Source: a bacterium
GTDB taxonomy: Bacteria > UBA8248
Assembly (NCBI GenBank): GCA_030922375.1
Contig: JAVEPB010000155.1
Coordinates: 1-44,737 of the forward strand
DNA length: 44,737 bases
Reading direction: 5' to 3'
Part shown: positions 24,151 to 32,450 of the stretch, in pieces
Layout: each line of letters begins with the position of its first letter
How positions within the stretch are numbered: position 1 is the first letter of the stretch
Notes under the pieces: model-generated
Databases searched by the model: none
Seen by the model: only the letters and a program-made list of their open reading frames with translations
What the model was told of the DNA's origin: nothing
Made by a program: the position numbers and the translations under genes

Positions 24151-25689
24151 ATGCGCAGACTGGTCGTTATTTTACTGGTTTTGGTGTTGAGCGTCTTCAG
24201 CGTTTCCTGGACGGTCGAGGCGGCTACGAAGGGTTCTGTCACGATCGCCCTGTCGGGCGAGCCGCCCACGATGGACCCGCACCGCACGTCGAATTTCGTT
24301 GGCGCCATGGTGTGGCGCTGGCCCTATGACACCCTGCTTTCGAGAGAGACGGGCACGGGTAAAATCATTCCCTGGCTGGCGGAGAAATACGAGCTGCTCG
24401 AGGGGACCAAGAAGATCAAGTTCTGGCTCCGCAAGGACGCGGTTTTCTCCGACGGCTCGCCCGTCACATCGAAGTCGATGGTCTGGTCGATCAGCCGCGT
24501 GCTCAAGGCGGCCCGGCAGAAGAAGTATTTCTCCTCCTTCGACCGCATCGAGATCATCGACGATAAGACTTTCATCTGGCACAACAAGACGCACGACAAC
24601 GGCGTCCTGTCCCGGGTCACCCGCTGGGCGGGTCTGATGAGCCTCAATGCCAAGGGAAAGAAAAAAGCCCACCTTTCGCGTAACACCTACGGCTCGGGCC
24701 CTTACGTCCTCAAGTCCTGGACCAAGGGCAACAAGATGGTGTTCGTGGCGAACAAGAAGTGGTGGGGCAGGAAACAGTTTCCCGATATGCCGAATACGGT
24801 TGTCCTCAGGCGAATCAAGGAAGCGGCGACGCGCGTGAAGGCGCTTGAAGCCGGCGAGGTCGACGTTGCCTGGGGCGTGCTGCCCCAGTTTGTCTCGGCC
24901 CTCCAGAAGAACCCGAAAACCCGGGTGAAGGCCGTTCCGGCCGTCCGGATTATGTTCCTGAGCTTCTTCTCCAAGCACGGCGGCCCGTTCGCGAACCAGA
25001 AGGTTCGTCTCGCGGTCAACTACGCCATCGACGATGCTCTGATCCGAAAGACGATCCTGGGCGGGCGCGCCGATGCCATCGGTGGTCAGCTCCATCCCTG
25101 GAACTTCTCGGGCTATAACCCGAAGCGGAAGTGGTGGGGCTACGATGTGGCGAAGGCGAAGAGCCTGTTGAAAGAGGCCGGCTTCGGGAATGGTTTCAAG
25201 GCCGAGTTGATCGCGACGAACGGCCGCTACCCGGGCGACAAGCCGACCTGCGAGGCCATCGCCGGAATGCTCAAGAAGATCAAGATCAACGCTACCTGCA
25301 ACTCACAGCGGTTCCCGCTCTTCAAGAAGTATCACCGCGCCTATCAGGCCGGAAAACGGAAGGGCGCCGCGATGTACTACATGGGATTCGGCAACGGCGG
25401 CGGCGAGCCGGGCCTCCTGTTCTCGGGCACGACAATGTGCGGCGGTTCCTGGAGCGGTCACTGCTTCAAGGATATCGACGCCCAGGTGATGAAGGCGAAC
25501 GCCGAGCCTAATCCCAAAAAGCAGCATGCGGAGTATGACAAGGTTACCGGGATGACGAAGGCGAAAGCCACGGCCAAGGTTGTGGCGAAGATTCACGACG
25601 TGCTCGGGTACAGCAACCGCATCAACTTCACCCCGCGGCACGACGAGACGCTGTATCCCTGGGAAATCAGCATGAAGGCGACGAACTAG
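24151..25689 (+). CDS. ABC transporter substrate-binding protein, family 5 (peptide/nickel type)
   Basis: A 512-residue secreted binding protein. The signal peptide MRRLVVILLVLVLSVFSVS...VEA is likely cut before ATKGS. The mature start has SGEPPTMDPHRT, the hallmark of the DppA/OppA family, and the middle has the ADAIGGQLHPW hinge region. The ATG at 24151 follows GGGGAGG by about 7 bases; an upstream ATG at 24067 would spoil the signal peptide. The sequence is notably rich in Lys/Lys-Lys pairs. It is transcribed away from the E1/hydrolase operon, and lies 5 kb from the DppB/C-type permeases on the opposite strand, which are its probable partners. It ends in a strong terminator. Confidence 0.92.
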   Translation: MRRLVVILLVLVLSVFSVSWTVEAATKGSVTIALSGEPPTMDPHRTSNFVGAMVWRWPYDTLLSRETGTGKIIPWLAEKYELLEGTKKIKFWLRKDAVFSDGSPVTSKSMVWSISRVLKAARQKKYFSSFDRIEIIDDKTFIWHNKTHDNGVLSRVTRWAGLMSLNAKGKKKAHLSRNTYGSGPYVLKSWTKGNKMVFVANKKWWGRKQFPDMPNTVVLRRIKEAATRVKALEAGEVDVAWGVLPQFVSALQKNPKTRVKAVPAVRIMFLSFFSKHGGPFANQKVRLAVNYAIDDALIRKTILGGRADAIGGQLHPWNFSGYNPKRKWWGYDVAKAKSLLKEAGFGNGFKAELIATNGRYPGDKPTCEAIAGMLKKIKINATCNSQRFPLFKKYHRAYQAGKRKGAAMYYMGFGNGGGEPGLLFSGTTMCGGSWSGHCFKDIDAQVMKANAEPNPKKQHAEYDKVTGMTKAKATAKVVAKIHDVLGYSNRINFTPRHDETLYPWEISMKATN

Positions 25690-25712
25690 CACGCCTCACT
25701 AGGGTGTAATCG

Positions 25713-25748
25713 CGCGGGGGGCCGGTTTCGGCCCCCCGCGTTTTTTTT
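25713..25748 (+). terminator. Rho-independent terminator
   Basis: A perfect 11-base stem (25713-25723 with 25730-25740, CGCGGGGGGCC/GGCCCCCCGCG), a six-base loop GGTTTC and a run of eight T at 25741-25748. It follows the solute-binding-protein stop by about 23 bases and separates that gene from the M24-family gene. Confidence 0.93.
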
Positions 25749-25772
25749 GACACTGCGCAAGAGGGAGTCCGA

Positions 25773-26963
25773 ATGTCACTCGAGAAAGATCATCCCCGCC
25801 ATTCGAAAGAAGAGTATCGCCGCCGTTACCGCGAGATCAGAAAGCGGATGCGCGATCGAGGGCTCGATGTTCTCGTCATGTACGGCGACTCGGGCAGTCA
25901 CGGCGGCAACCAGGCCAGCATCAAATATATGTCGAACTACAAGGACCCAGTCAGCAGTTTCATCGTCTTTCCGCTCAAGGGCGAGCCAGCTCTTTACATG
26001 TCGAACCGACTCTATCTGCCCTACGCGAAGCAGATGAGCGTCATCCGGCGAACGGAGGCGGTCGATTACGACCCCGGCGGCAAGGTCGAGCGACGGCTCC
26101 GCGAACTCGGGCTCGAGAAGGCCGCGATCGGAGTTGTCGGCTACCGGGGAATTCTCCAGACCTCGATTCCCTTCAGCGTGATGGACCACTGGCGGCGTGA
26201 ACTCAAAGGAGCCTCTTTTACCGAGGCGACCGATCTTCTCCACGAGGTTCGCGCCATCAAGAGCAAGGAGGAGTTGAAATGGTTCCGCAGGGGCGCCGCC
26301 CTGACGGACATGGCCTTCGAGGCGCTGGATAAAAAAGCCCGCGCGGGGATGACCGACTACGAACTGGCGGCGGTGGTGTCGAACGGTTATATGCCCAGCG
26401 GCGGTGGACAACAGCTCATTTTCGTCGGCTCCACCTCGATGGCGCGGCCTCACCTGATCTTTCCGAACCAGTTTCCGACCCACAGGAAGACCCGGAAGGG
26501 CGACATCGTTTTGACCGAACTCTCGGCCGACTACTATATGCACTCCGGGCAGGCGCACCGCCCGATCGCGGTGGGCGCGAAACCCACCCCTATTTATCAG
26601 AAGCTCTACGATGTGGCCGTCGAGGCCTACGAGCGAATTCTCAGGGCGGTCAAACCCGGCGCGGGCCACGAGGATGTTCGCTTGGCGGGCGCGATTATCG
26701 GCGAAGAGGGGTTCACCACCTTCGACACTACCTTCCACGGGTGGGGATTGCTCATCGAAAATCCCCGGGTGGACGTAGACGCCACTATCATCAAGCGGCC
26801 CCAGAACGAAGTCGTATTCAAGGAGGGGATGTTGATGGTGATCCAGCCCAACGTCCTGACGGCGGACGGCAGGCGCGGCCTACAGGTGGGCAATCTCGTC
26901 GAAGTGACGAAAACCGGGGCGCGCTCGCTTCAGAAATTTCCCATGAAATTCATGCGGATGTAA
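25773..26963 (+). CDS. M24-family (creatinase/Xaa-Pro peptidase fold) protein lacking most metal ligands
   Basis: A 396-residue protein with a creatinase N-terminal domain (about 15-160) and a 'pita-bread' C-terminal domain. At the five metal positions of M24 peptidases it has E249 (LTEL, usually Asp), Q260 (SGQAHR, usually Asp), H322 (FHGWGL, kept), Q358 (VIQPN, usually Glu) and G373 (LQVGN, usually Glu). A dinuclear metal site is therefore unlikely. Creatinase itself is a metal-free member that uses this histidine as base, so a C-N hydrolase acting on a small guanidino, ureido or amide compound is possible; a non-catalytic role is the alternative. It starts 24 bases after a terminator. Its place after a binding-protein gene suggests use of a transported compound. 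Confidence 0.85.
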   Translation: MSLEKDHPRHSKEEYRRRYREIRKRMRDRGLDVLVMYGDSGSHGGNQASIKYMSNYKDPVSSFIVFPLKGEPALYMSNRLYLPYAKQMSVIRRTEAVDYDPGGKVERRLRELGLEKAAIGVVGYRGILQTSIPFSVMDHWRRELKGASFTEATDLLHEVRAIKSKEELKWFRRGAALTDMAFEALDKKARAGMTDYELAAVVSNGYMPSGGGQQLIFVGSTSMARPHLIFPNQFPTHRKTRKGDIVLTELSADYYMHSGQAHRPIAVGAKPTPIYQKLYDVAVEAYERILRAVKPGAGHEDVRLAGAIIGEEGFTTFDTTFHGWGLLIENPRVDVDATIIKRPQNEVVFKEGMLMVIQPNVLTADGRRGLQVGNLVEVTKTGARSLQKFPMKFMRM

Positions 26964-27054
26964 ATTAAAAGCGGGCTTTACGGCGGGATTGCAAGCGGGG
27001 CCGCAGCGTTTTCATTTCGCTTGGGGGAGCTCAAAGTCATATCCCTGAAGTCGC

Positions 27055-28458
27055 CTAAATCCTCCAGGCGACCCCCGCGATTTGCCACCAGAGGAGCGTC
27101 GCCGTCAGGGTAGTAGCGAAGGCCACCGCGGTCATGAACATCCCGAACCGGAAGATCTCTCCCGCGGTTAAATGTCCCCGTTCGTAGACGGCGAGGCTGC
27201 TCGGGCTCTGCGCCGGGTAGAACAGGATCGAATCTCCCATCAGAAGAACCCCGAGGGCGCACACGAGCGGGTTCAGGCCGCCGCCCTGGCCGATCTCGAT
27301 GGCAATTGGAATCGTGATGGCGAGGTAGCCGGTGATGTTGGGAACGAGAATCCGCACCGGTACACTCACCGCCAAAATAACGGCGAAGAGGAAATACGGC
27401 CGATCGGCGATGGCCGGGGCCAGTTGCAGCAAAGTGATGGCCAGCCATTTCGCCGCCCCGGTGTGCGCCATCGTCCAGCCGAGAGAAAGCGAGGCGCCCA
27501 GGAGAAAAAACGTCGCCCAGGAAAACCTCGTCTCGAAGTCACTCCACTCGAGCACGCCGACGCCGGGGGCGAGGAGGAGCGCCCAGGCCATCATCGCCGG
27601 CACCGCGGGGTGAAGGCCGTGGATCGGGTCCGAGAGCCAGAGCGCCGAGGCCATGAAAATGATCAGGGCGGTTCGGATCTCGCTGCTTTTTACCGGAGTT
27701 TTTTCGGTTTCGGGGAGGTCGAGCTGGACGCTCTCGCCGCGCATGTACCAGAGGTAAAGGCTGAACGAGCCGATGAACAGCGTCAGGTAGTAGGGAACGC
27801 CCAGAAGGAGAAACCACCGGCCCCATCCCATCCCCCCGATCAGCGAGGCAGCCACGATAGAGGTCATTCCGCCGGTGAGCAGAGCCGAAGAGGCGAGGCG
27901 GTTCAGGGAATGAAGCGCCATCATGACGGTGCGGGCGACGGGTGCCCCTTTCTTAACGCCGGTGAGCGTGAAGGTGCGGTCGAAAACTTCGGCGAGAATG
28001 AGAGACCGGCTGTTCGCCGAGGGCATGATCAGCGCCATCGGCGGAAACGAGACCACCATGAACCAGAATAGCGGGCCGCTCTTTCCGCCCGAGAGGCGAA
28101 GAAAGAAACGGCCGATTCGCTCGGCGAGGCCGACGCGCTCGACGGCGATAGCGATGGTGAACACGCCGATGAGGAAGAAAATCACGGGCTGTGAGAAACC
28201 GACAAGAGCCTCGCCCACCGACGAAGAGGCCCCCGTCAGAATCAGCAGCAGGATAACCAACCCGCCGGTCAGCCCCGCCGGAAGGATTTCGCTTGTCCAG
28301 AGGACGACCGCCGCCGCCGCGACGAGCAGCGTCCGGTAGCCCGGCACCGAAAGGCCGGGCGGCGGGGGAAGAAACAGGCAGATGAAAAACGCTACAAGAA
28401 GAAGAGGGGGCAGGCGGCCGAAAACGCCCGAGCGGGCGGTGTGAACCGTTTGGCTCAT
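27055..28458 (-). CDS. DASS/SLC13-type anion:sodium symporter
   Basis: A 467-residue polytopic inner-membrane transporter of the divalent-anion:sodium symporter family, with about 11-12 hydrophobic segments. Two re-entrant-loop regions carry MPSANSRS and VPNITGY at the places of the family's paired Ser-Asn-Thr-type substrate motifs. Substrates in the family include sulfate, C4-dicarboxylates and tricarboxylates. With a fumarase and fumarate-reductase-like complex starting 2 kb away, a dicarboxylate is plausible but not shown. The ATG at 28458 follows GGAG by 8 bases; a longer frame starting at 28653 adds an arginine-rich segment that does not fit a membrane protein N-terminus. Confidence 0.88.
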   Translation of the reverse strand: MSQTVHTARSGVFGRLPPLLLVAFFICLFLPPPPGLSVPGYRTLLVAAAAVVLWTSEILPAGLTGGLVILLLILTGASSSVGEALVGFSQPVIFFLIGVFTIAIAVERVGLAERIGRFFLRLSGGKSGPLFWFMVVSFPPMALIMPSANSRSLILAEVFDRTFTLTGVKKGAPVARTVMMALHSLNRLASSALLTGGMTSIVAASLIGGMGWGRWFLLLGVPYYLTLFIGSFSLYLWYMRGESVQLDLPETEKTPVKSSEIRTALIIFMASALWLSDPIHGLHPAVPAMMAWALLLAPGVGVLEWSDFETRFSWATFFLLGASLSLGWTMAHTGAAKWLAITLLQLAPAIADRPYFLFAVILAVSVPVRILVPNITGYLAITIPIAIEIGQGGGLNPLVCALGVLLMGDSILFYPAQSPSSLAVYERGHLTAGEIFRFGMFMTAVAFATTLTATLLWWQIAGVAWRI

Positions 28459-28732
28459 TTCCGATTCTCCGGTAAAAACATGGTCTCGCCTCCTTTTCCC
28501 TCTGCCCGGGCCTCGGTCGAGGCCTCCGCCGGGGGAAATGGGTCTTGTCGATGAGTCTTTTGGGGATTCTAACGCCTTCGAGCGGGCGAATCGATCCGGC
28601 CGCGGAAGAAGCTTCGCCGGAACGGTTGACATGGCGTGGGCGGGCTCGTTCATACTCGGGTTTTGAGTCTTGAGTTTTGAGCTCCGGGCCTTTTCGGACC
28701 CGGCTCTATTTTCATGATTTCGGGGAGCGAAT

Positions 28733-29719
28733 ATGCCGTTTGAGCGCGACGAAAGCGACCTCGTCGAAGTGTATTACGAAAAAGGTTGGACGGACGGGCT
28801 TCCCGTCGTGCCTCCGACGCGGGAGAAGGTGGACGCCCTGCTTCGGGCGGGTGGTCTTTCCGCGGACGACGTCCTCGGAGAAGTCGCGCCCAACTACGGC
28901 GCCGCCACCGGCGAGAAGGTCGCGATCAACGCTGTGATGGCGGGCTGCGCTCCCGAGCACATGCCCCTTGTCGTCTCGGGCGTCCGTATCATGGCGGACA
29001 AGGAATTCAACCTTCACGCGGTCGGGGGGATGACCGATTCCGCCTCGCCCCTCGTCATCGTTAACGGGCCCGCCCGGGAGGCGGGGGGGATTAACTGCGG
29101 AAACGGGGTATTCGGGAACGGAACGCGCGGGAACGCCGTCGTCGGCCGGGCGTTGATGCTGGTGCTCGCCAACATCGGAGGCTCGCGGCCGGGCGGGATT
29201 TCCCGGACGATGTTCGGCTCGCCGGCAAGGTACTCCTACTGCATCGGCGAGAACGAGGAGGAAAGCCCCTGGGAGCCGCTTCACGTGGAGCGCGGGATCG
29301 AGGCGGGCCGGGGGGCGGTGACGATGTTCCCCTGCGAGTCACCCCATGAGATTCGAATCGAGGGGGTGACGAAGGCGGAGGAGATGGCCGATATCCTGGG
29401 GCGCTCGATGTGCAGCGTCTGGTCGGCGGACAAGCATCATATTCACATCAGCGGAGTGATTCTGGCGCTGGGGCCGATGCATGCGGCGGTATTCGGGGGC
29501 GCGGGCTGGAGCAAGGCCGCCACCCGGAACGTTATTTTTCAGTCGGCGGTCATGCCCGGCGAGGAAAACGGTTCCCCTTTGAGGAAGTTTTGGTCGCCCG
29601 AGGCGATTACGATAATCGTGGCGGGCGGCGCCGGTGGAATTTACAGCATGCTCTTGCCCGGCATCGCAGACTACATGGGGACGAACATGGTCACCCGGCC
29701 GGTCGAGCCCGCTGGGTAG
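28733..29719 (+). CDS. conserved protein with DGLPVVPPT motif, partner of the UGSC selenoprotein
   Basis: A 328-residue soluble protein of unknown function. The N-terminus has YYEKGWTDGLPVVPPTREKV (14-33), a motif I associate with proteins encoded next to, or fused to, UGSC-family proteins. Glycine-rich stretches follow (GGINCGNGVFGNGTRGN near 118-134, IVAGGAGGIYSM near 300), as does a HHIHIS segment near 238. Cysteines and histidines are available for metal or thiol chemistry, but no catalytic set is recognised. GGGGAG lies 6 bases before the ATG. The selenoprotein gene follows after 51 bases on the same strand, and the whole array to about 36.2 kb runs the same way. I assign no reaction. 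Confidence 0.75.
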   Translation: MPFERDESDLVEVYYEKGWTDGLPVVPPTREKVDALLRAGGLSADDVLGEVAPNYGAATGEKVAINAVMAGCAPEHMPLVVSGVRIMADKEFNLHAVGGMTDSASPLVIVNGPAREAGGINCGNGVFGNGTRGNAVVGRALMLVLANIGGSRPGGISRTMFGSPARYSYCIGENEEESPWEPLHVERGIEAGRGAVTMFPCESPHEIRIEGVTKAEEMADILGRSMCSVWSADKHHIHISGVILALGPMHAAVFGGAGWSKAATRNVIFQSAVMPGEENGSPLRKFWSPEAITIIVAGGAGGIYSMLLPGIADYMGTNMVTRPVEPAG

Positions 29720-29770
29720 ACTGAAGTCTCCGGGGCGGCGGGCAGGGGCGTTTTTTTTAAGGAGAGGATT

Positions 29771-30301
29771 ATGCCCGAGCTATTCGATCCGACCGCGACG
29801 CCGAAGCGCCGCGTCGAGAACCTGGCGGTGCGCCCCGGCAGCCTCGCGGGAAAGGTGGTTGGCCTTCTGGACATCGGCAAGCCGAAGGGGGATTGGTTTC
29901 TCGAGGCGGTGGGGGAGCTTCTCAGGGAGAACTACGGGGTTCGCGAGACGGTCTACTACCGCAAACCGACGCACGCCAAGCCCGCGCCCGGGGAGTTGGC
30001 CGAGAAGATCGCCCAGCGGTGCGACGCCGTTGTCGAGGCGCTCGCCTACTGAGGAAGCTGCACGACGTGCAGTTTGCACGATGCGGCCTTTTTCGAGCGC
30101 TGGGGAGTGCCGGCGGCGCCGGTGGTGACGCGGGAGTTTCTTCAGGCGGGGGAATTTCAGGCAAAGGCCCTCTTCGGCGGAGACTACCCGATCGTTTTTA
30201 CCCCTCATCCGGTCGCCCATTTGGAAAAGGAAGAGTTCTCCCGGCTCGCGCAGGATGCGCTCGAGGGGATCGCCGGCCGGCTTATGTCCGCCTCCTCATA
30301 A
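29771..30301 (+). CDS. UGSC-family selenoprotein, Sec encoded by in-frame UGA
   Basis: An automatic caller would split this into a 93-codon frame ending at the TGA of 30050-30052 and a second frame, in the same phase, ending at 30301. Read through, the protein has 176 residues and U94-G-S-C-T-T-C follows immediately, the defining motif of the UGSC family. Similarity to that family continues on both sides: LLDIGKPKGDWF near 33-44 and RCDAVVEALAY before the U, then LHDAAFFERWGVPAAPV and a conserved HP near the end. AAGGAG precedes the ATG. Possible SECIS hairpins lie directly after the UGA. UGA is a normal stop in many genes here. Function is unknown; a redox role for Sec and the nearby Cys is inference. 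It is co-directional with the genes on both sides (51 and 27 bases). Confidence 0.88.
30055..30080 (+). promoter_or_regulatory. candidate bacterial SECIS element (two alternative hairpins)
   Basis: Directly after the UGA (30050-30052) two mutually exclusive hairpins can form. One pairs 30055-30063 with 30067-30075 (nine pairs including one G-U, loop GAC). The other pairs 30066-30071 with 30075-30080 (six pairs, loop GTT), placing the apical-loop G about 20 bases from the UGA, as expected for bacterial SECIS elements read by SelB. Which one forms is not known. Confidence 0.6.
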
Positions 30302-30328
30302 CCTCGACTTCATGAACTGGAGCCCGGT

Positions 30329-32071
30329 TTGAGCAACCCCGCTTTCCAGGTCCGTAAATGCGATGTGCTCATCCTGGGCTCGGGGGGCGCCGGCCTGCTC
30401 GCGGCGCTGGCGGCCTACGAGGACGACCCCGCCCTCGATATCCTCATCGCCGTCAAGGGACTGTTCGGGAAAAGCGGATGCACCCGCATGGTCCAGGGCG
30501 GCTACAATGTCGCCCTCTCCGAGAGCGATTCGGTCGAAAATCATTTCATGGACACAGTGCGGGCGGGCGCCTGGCTCAACGACCAGGACCTCGCCTGGGA
30601 ACTCGTCAGCCGCGCTCCGGGCTGCATCCTCAGGCTCGAGACCGTCTGCGGCGCCTTCTTCGACCGGAGTCCGGACGGCGAGATCCACCAGAAGGCCTTC
30701 GCCGGCCAGAGTTTCGACCGCACCGTCCACAAAGGCGATCTCACCGGTATCGAACTCACGAACCGCGCCTCCGAGCAGATTGTCCGCCGGGAGATACCCG
30801 TTCTCGAAGAGCGCCGCGCGATCGCTCTCCTGTCCGCCTCGGGTGCGGGCGGCCGGGTCGCCGGGGCGATGCTCCTCGATATCCAGAGCGGTGAATTCAC
30901 CGCCGTCAACGCGAAATGCACCCTGCTCGCGACAGGCGGAGGCCCCACTTTCTATAAATACTCGGCCTGCGCGCAGGAACTCGCCACCGACGGGATGGCG
31001 ATGGCCTGGGAGGCGGGCGCGGACTTTTGCGATATGGAGATGGTCCAGTTCCACCCGACGGGAATTCTCACGGGCGAGGGACTCCAGATCACCGGAACCC
31101 TGCTGGAGGAAGGGCTGCGCGGCGCGGGTGGCCATCTGCTCAACGGCCAGGGCGAGCGTTACATGGAGCGCTACGACCCCGAGCGGATGGAGCGCTCAAC
31201 GCGCGACCTGGTGGCCCGCGCGGGCTACACCGAGATCAAGGAGGGCCGCGGCACCGAGAACGGCGGTGTTTTCATCGACGTGAGCCATCTCGGGGCGGAT
31301 TTCGTCCGAATGAATTTCAGGGGGATGGTGGATCGCTGCGCCGATTTGGGCTTCGATCTCGCGGGAGCGCCCGTCGAGGTCTCTCCGACGGCGCATTACA
31401 TGATGGGTGGCGCGAAGATAGACACCGGCTGCCGGACGAGTCTCCCCGGCCTTTTCGCGGCGGGCGAGGACGCCGGTGGCACCCATGGGGCGAATCGCCT
31501 CGGTGGAAACGGGGTGGCGAACTCCACCGTGTTCGGCGAGGTGGCCGGACGAGAGATGGCAGCCGAGGCCGGCGGCGCCCCGCTCGAGAGTTTCGATCGC
31601 GGCGCGGCCGAAGCGTCGGTTGCGGAAGCGTTGGGCGCCCTCGGCGACGGGGACTCTCCCTATCCCGTCCGCGCCTCGCTCAAGGAACTGATGTGGGAGA
31701 AAATTGGTCTTCGGCGTAACGGGGCAGACCTGGCTGCGGGCCTCGAGGAAATCGCCTCCCTCGGGGAGCGGGCGGCCCGGGCCCGCGCCGGGGGAGGCCA
31801 GGCCTACAACATCGCCTGGCAAAATGTCCTCGACGCTCGCAACCAGGCCACTGTGGCGGAGTTGATCGCACGGAGCGCTATCGAGCGCGACGAGAGCCGG
31901 GGCAGCCACTACCGGGACGACATTCCCGAGCAAAAACAGGGCGCGCTCTATAACGTTTTCATTTCGAAGCGGGACGGGAAGGCCGCCGTCGAACGCCGTC
32001 CAGTCCGCTTCACCCGGGTCAAGCCGGGCGAGGAACTCGCCGCCGCCGAGCCCGTCAATTTTATGGATTGA
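30329..32071 (+). CDS. succinate dehydrogenase/fumarate reductase-type flavoprotein subunit
   Basis: A 580-residue flavoprotein. The FAD dinucleotide motif GSGGAG is at 17-22, and active-site signatures are QFHPTGIL, a catalytic-Arg region ERSTRDLV, AHYMMGG and GTHGANRLGGN. The histidine that covalently holds FAD in SdhA/FrdA (SHT) is replaced by C51 in KSGCTRMVQGG, so FAD is probably bound non-covalently as in L-aspartate oxidase. The start is TTG with GGAG about 6 bases before. It lies 27 bases after the selenoprotein stop and is followed by membrane and Fe-S subunits, so it works in a membrane-bound complex. Direction (succinate oxidation or reduction of fumarate or a related enoate) is not decided by sequence. 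Confidence 0.9.
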   Translation: MSNPAFQVRKCDVLILGSGGAGLLAALAAYEDDPALDILIAVKGLFGKSGCTRMVQGGYNVALSESDSVENHFMDTVRAGAWLNDQDLAWELVSRAPGCILRLETVCGAFFDRSPDGEIHQKAFAGQSFDRTVHKGDLTGIELTNRASEQIVRREIPVLEERRAIALLSASGAGGRVAGAMLLDIQSGEFTAVNAKCTLLATGGGPTFYKYSACAQELATDGMAMAWEAGADFCDMEMVQFHPTGILTGEGLQITGTLLEEGLRGAGGHLLNGQGERYMERYDPERMERSTRDLVARAGYTEIKEGRGTENGGVFIDVSHLGADFVRMNFRGMVDRCADLGFDLAGAPVEVSPTAHYMMGGAKIDTGCRTSLPGLFAAGEDAGGTHGANRLGGNGVANSTVFGEVAGREMAAEAGGAPLESFDRGAAEASVAEALGALGDGDSPYPVRASLKELMWEKIGLRRNGADLAAGLEEIASLGERAARARAGGGQAYNIAWQNVLDARNQATVAELIARSAIERDESRGSHYRDDIPEQKQGALYNVFISKRDGKAAVERRPVRFTRVKPGEELAAAEPVNFMD

Positions 32072-32105
32072 TGATTGAGAAATCAGGCATGAGAAAGGAG
32101 ATGTG

Positions 32106-32450
32106 ATGGCTTCCCTGTCCGGCCCTCCGGCCCGGCCCCCATTTTGGGATCTTTCGGCGTGGCGGGCCATGTATCCGGGCATGTGGGCCTGGGTGATTCA
32201 GCGCCTTTCGGCTGTGGTGCTGCTCGTTATTTTCCCTTTCCACGTCCTGAATCCCTACAATAGGTGGCTGCGGATTGCCGTGCTGGCGCTCGTGATTCTT
32301 CACGGAATGCACGGCCTCAAGGTGATTTTCACCGATTTCGGGTTTCCCGCGCGGCATCAACGCAAGCTGCTTTGGGTGCTGACGGCGCTAGGAGCCGCCG
32401 CGTTTTTCTGGCTCGCCTATCTCCGCAAGGCCTACTGGGGATTTTTATGA
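32106..32450 (+). CDS. single membrane anchor subunit of the SDH/FRD-like complex
   Basis: A 114-residue protein with three hydrophobic segments (about 20-40, 46-64 and 82-101). VIQRLSAVVLLVIFPFHV resembles the quinone-site/heme helix of SdhC/SdhD, and LHGMHGLKVIFTDFG the second helix, with histidines that could bind heme. Typical complexes have two anchors or one large one; only this short one is encoded between the flavoprotein and Fe-S genes. AAGGAG precedes the ATG at 32106. Its stop overlaps the Fe-S subunit start (ATGATGG), so translation is coupled. Confidence 0.8.
   Translation: MASLSGPPARPPFWDLSAWRAMYPGMWAWVIQRLSAVVLLVIFPFHVLNPYNRWLRIAVLALVILHGMHGLKVIFTDFGFPARHQRKLLWVLTALGAAAFFWLAYLRKAYWGFL

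Noticed and set aside
28459-28653. N-terminal extension of the DASS transporter.
   Set aside because: It is an arginine- and proline-rich stretch unlike transporter N-termini; the ATG at 28458 has a good GGAG site.
30050-30301. The TGA at 30050 as a true stop, or as a point-mutation pseudogene with a separate gene starting at 30074.
   Set aside because: The second half has no ribosome-binding site, begins at a TTG inside the motif, and continues the family alignment. The exact U-G-S-C context and nearby hairpins make Sec far more likely than a random nonsense mutation.
29771-30301. UGA recoded genome-wide as Trp or Gly instead of a local Sec codon.
   Set aside because: Many intact genes in the window end at TGA at the expected length (for example the GGDEF/EAL gene, the haloalkane-dehalogenase-like gene and fumarase beta).
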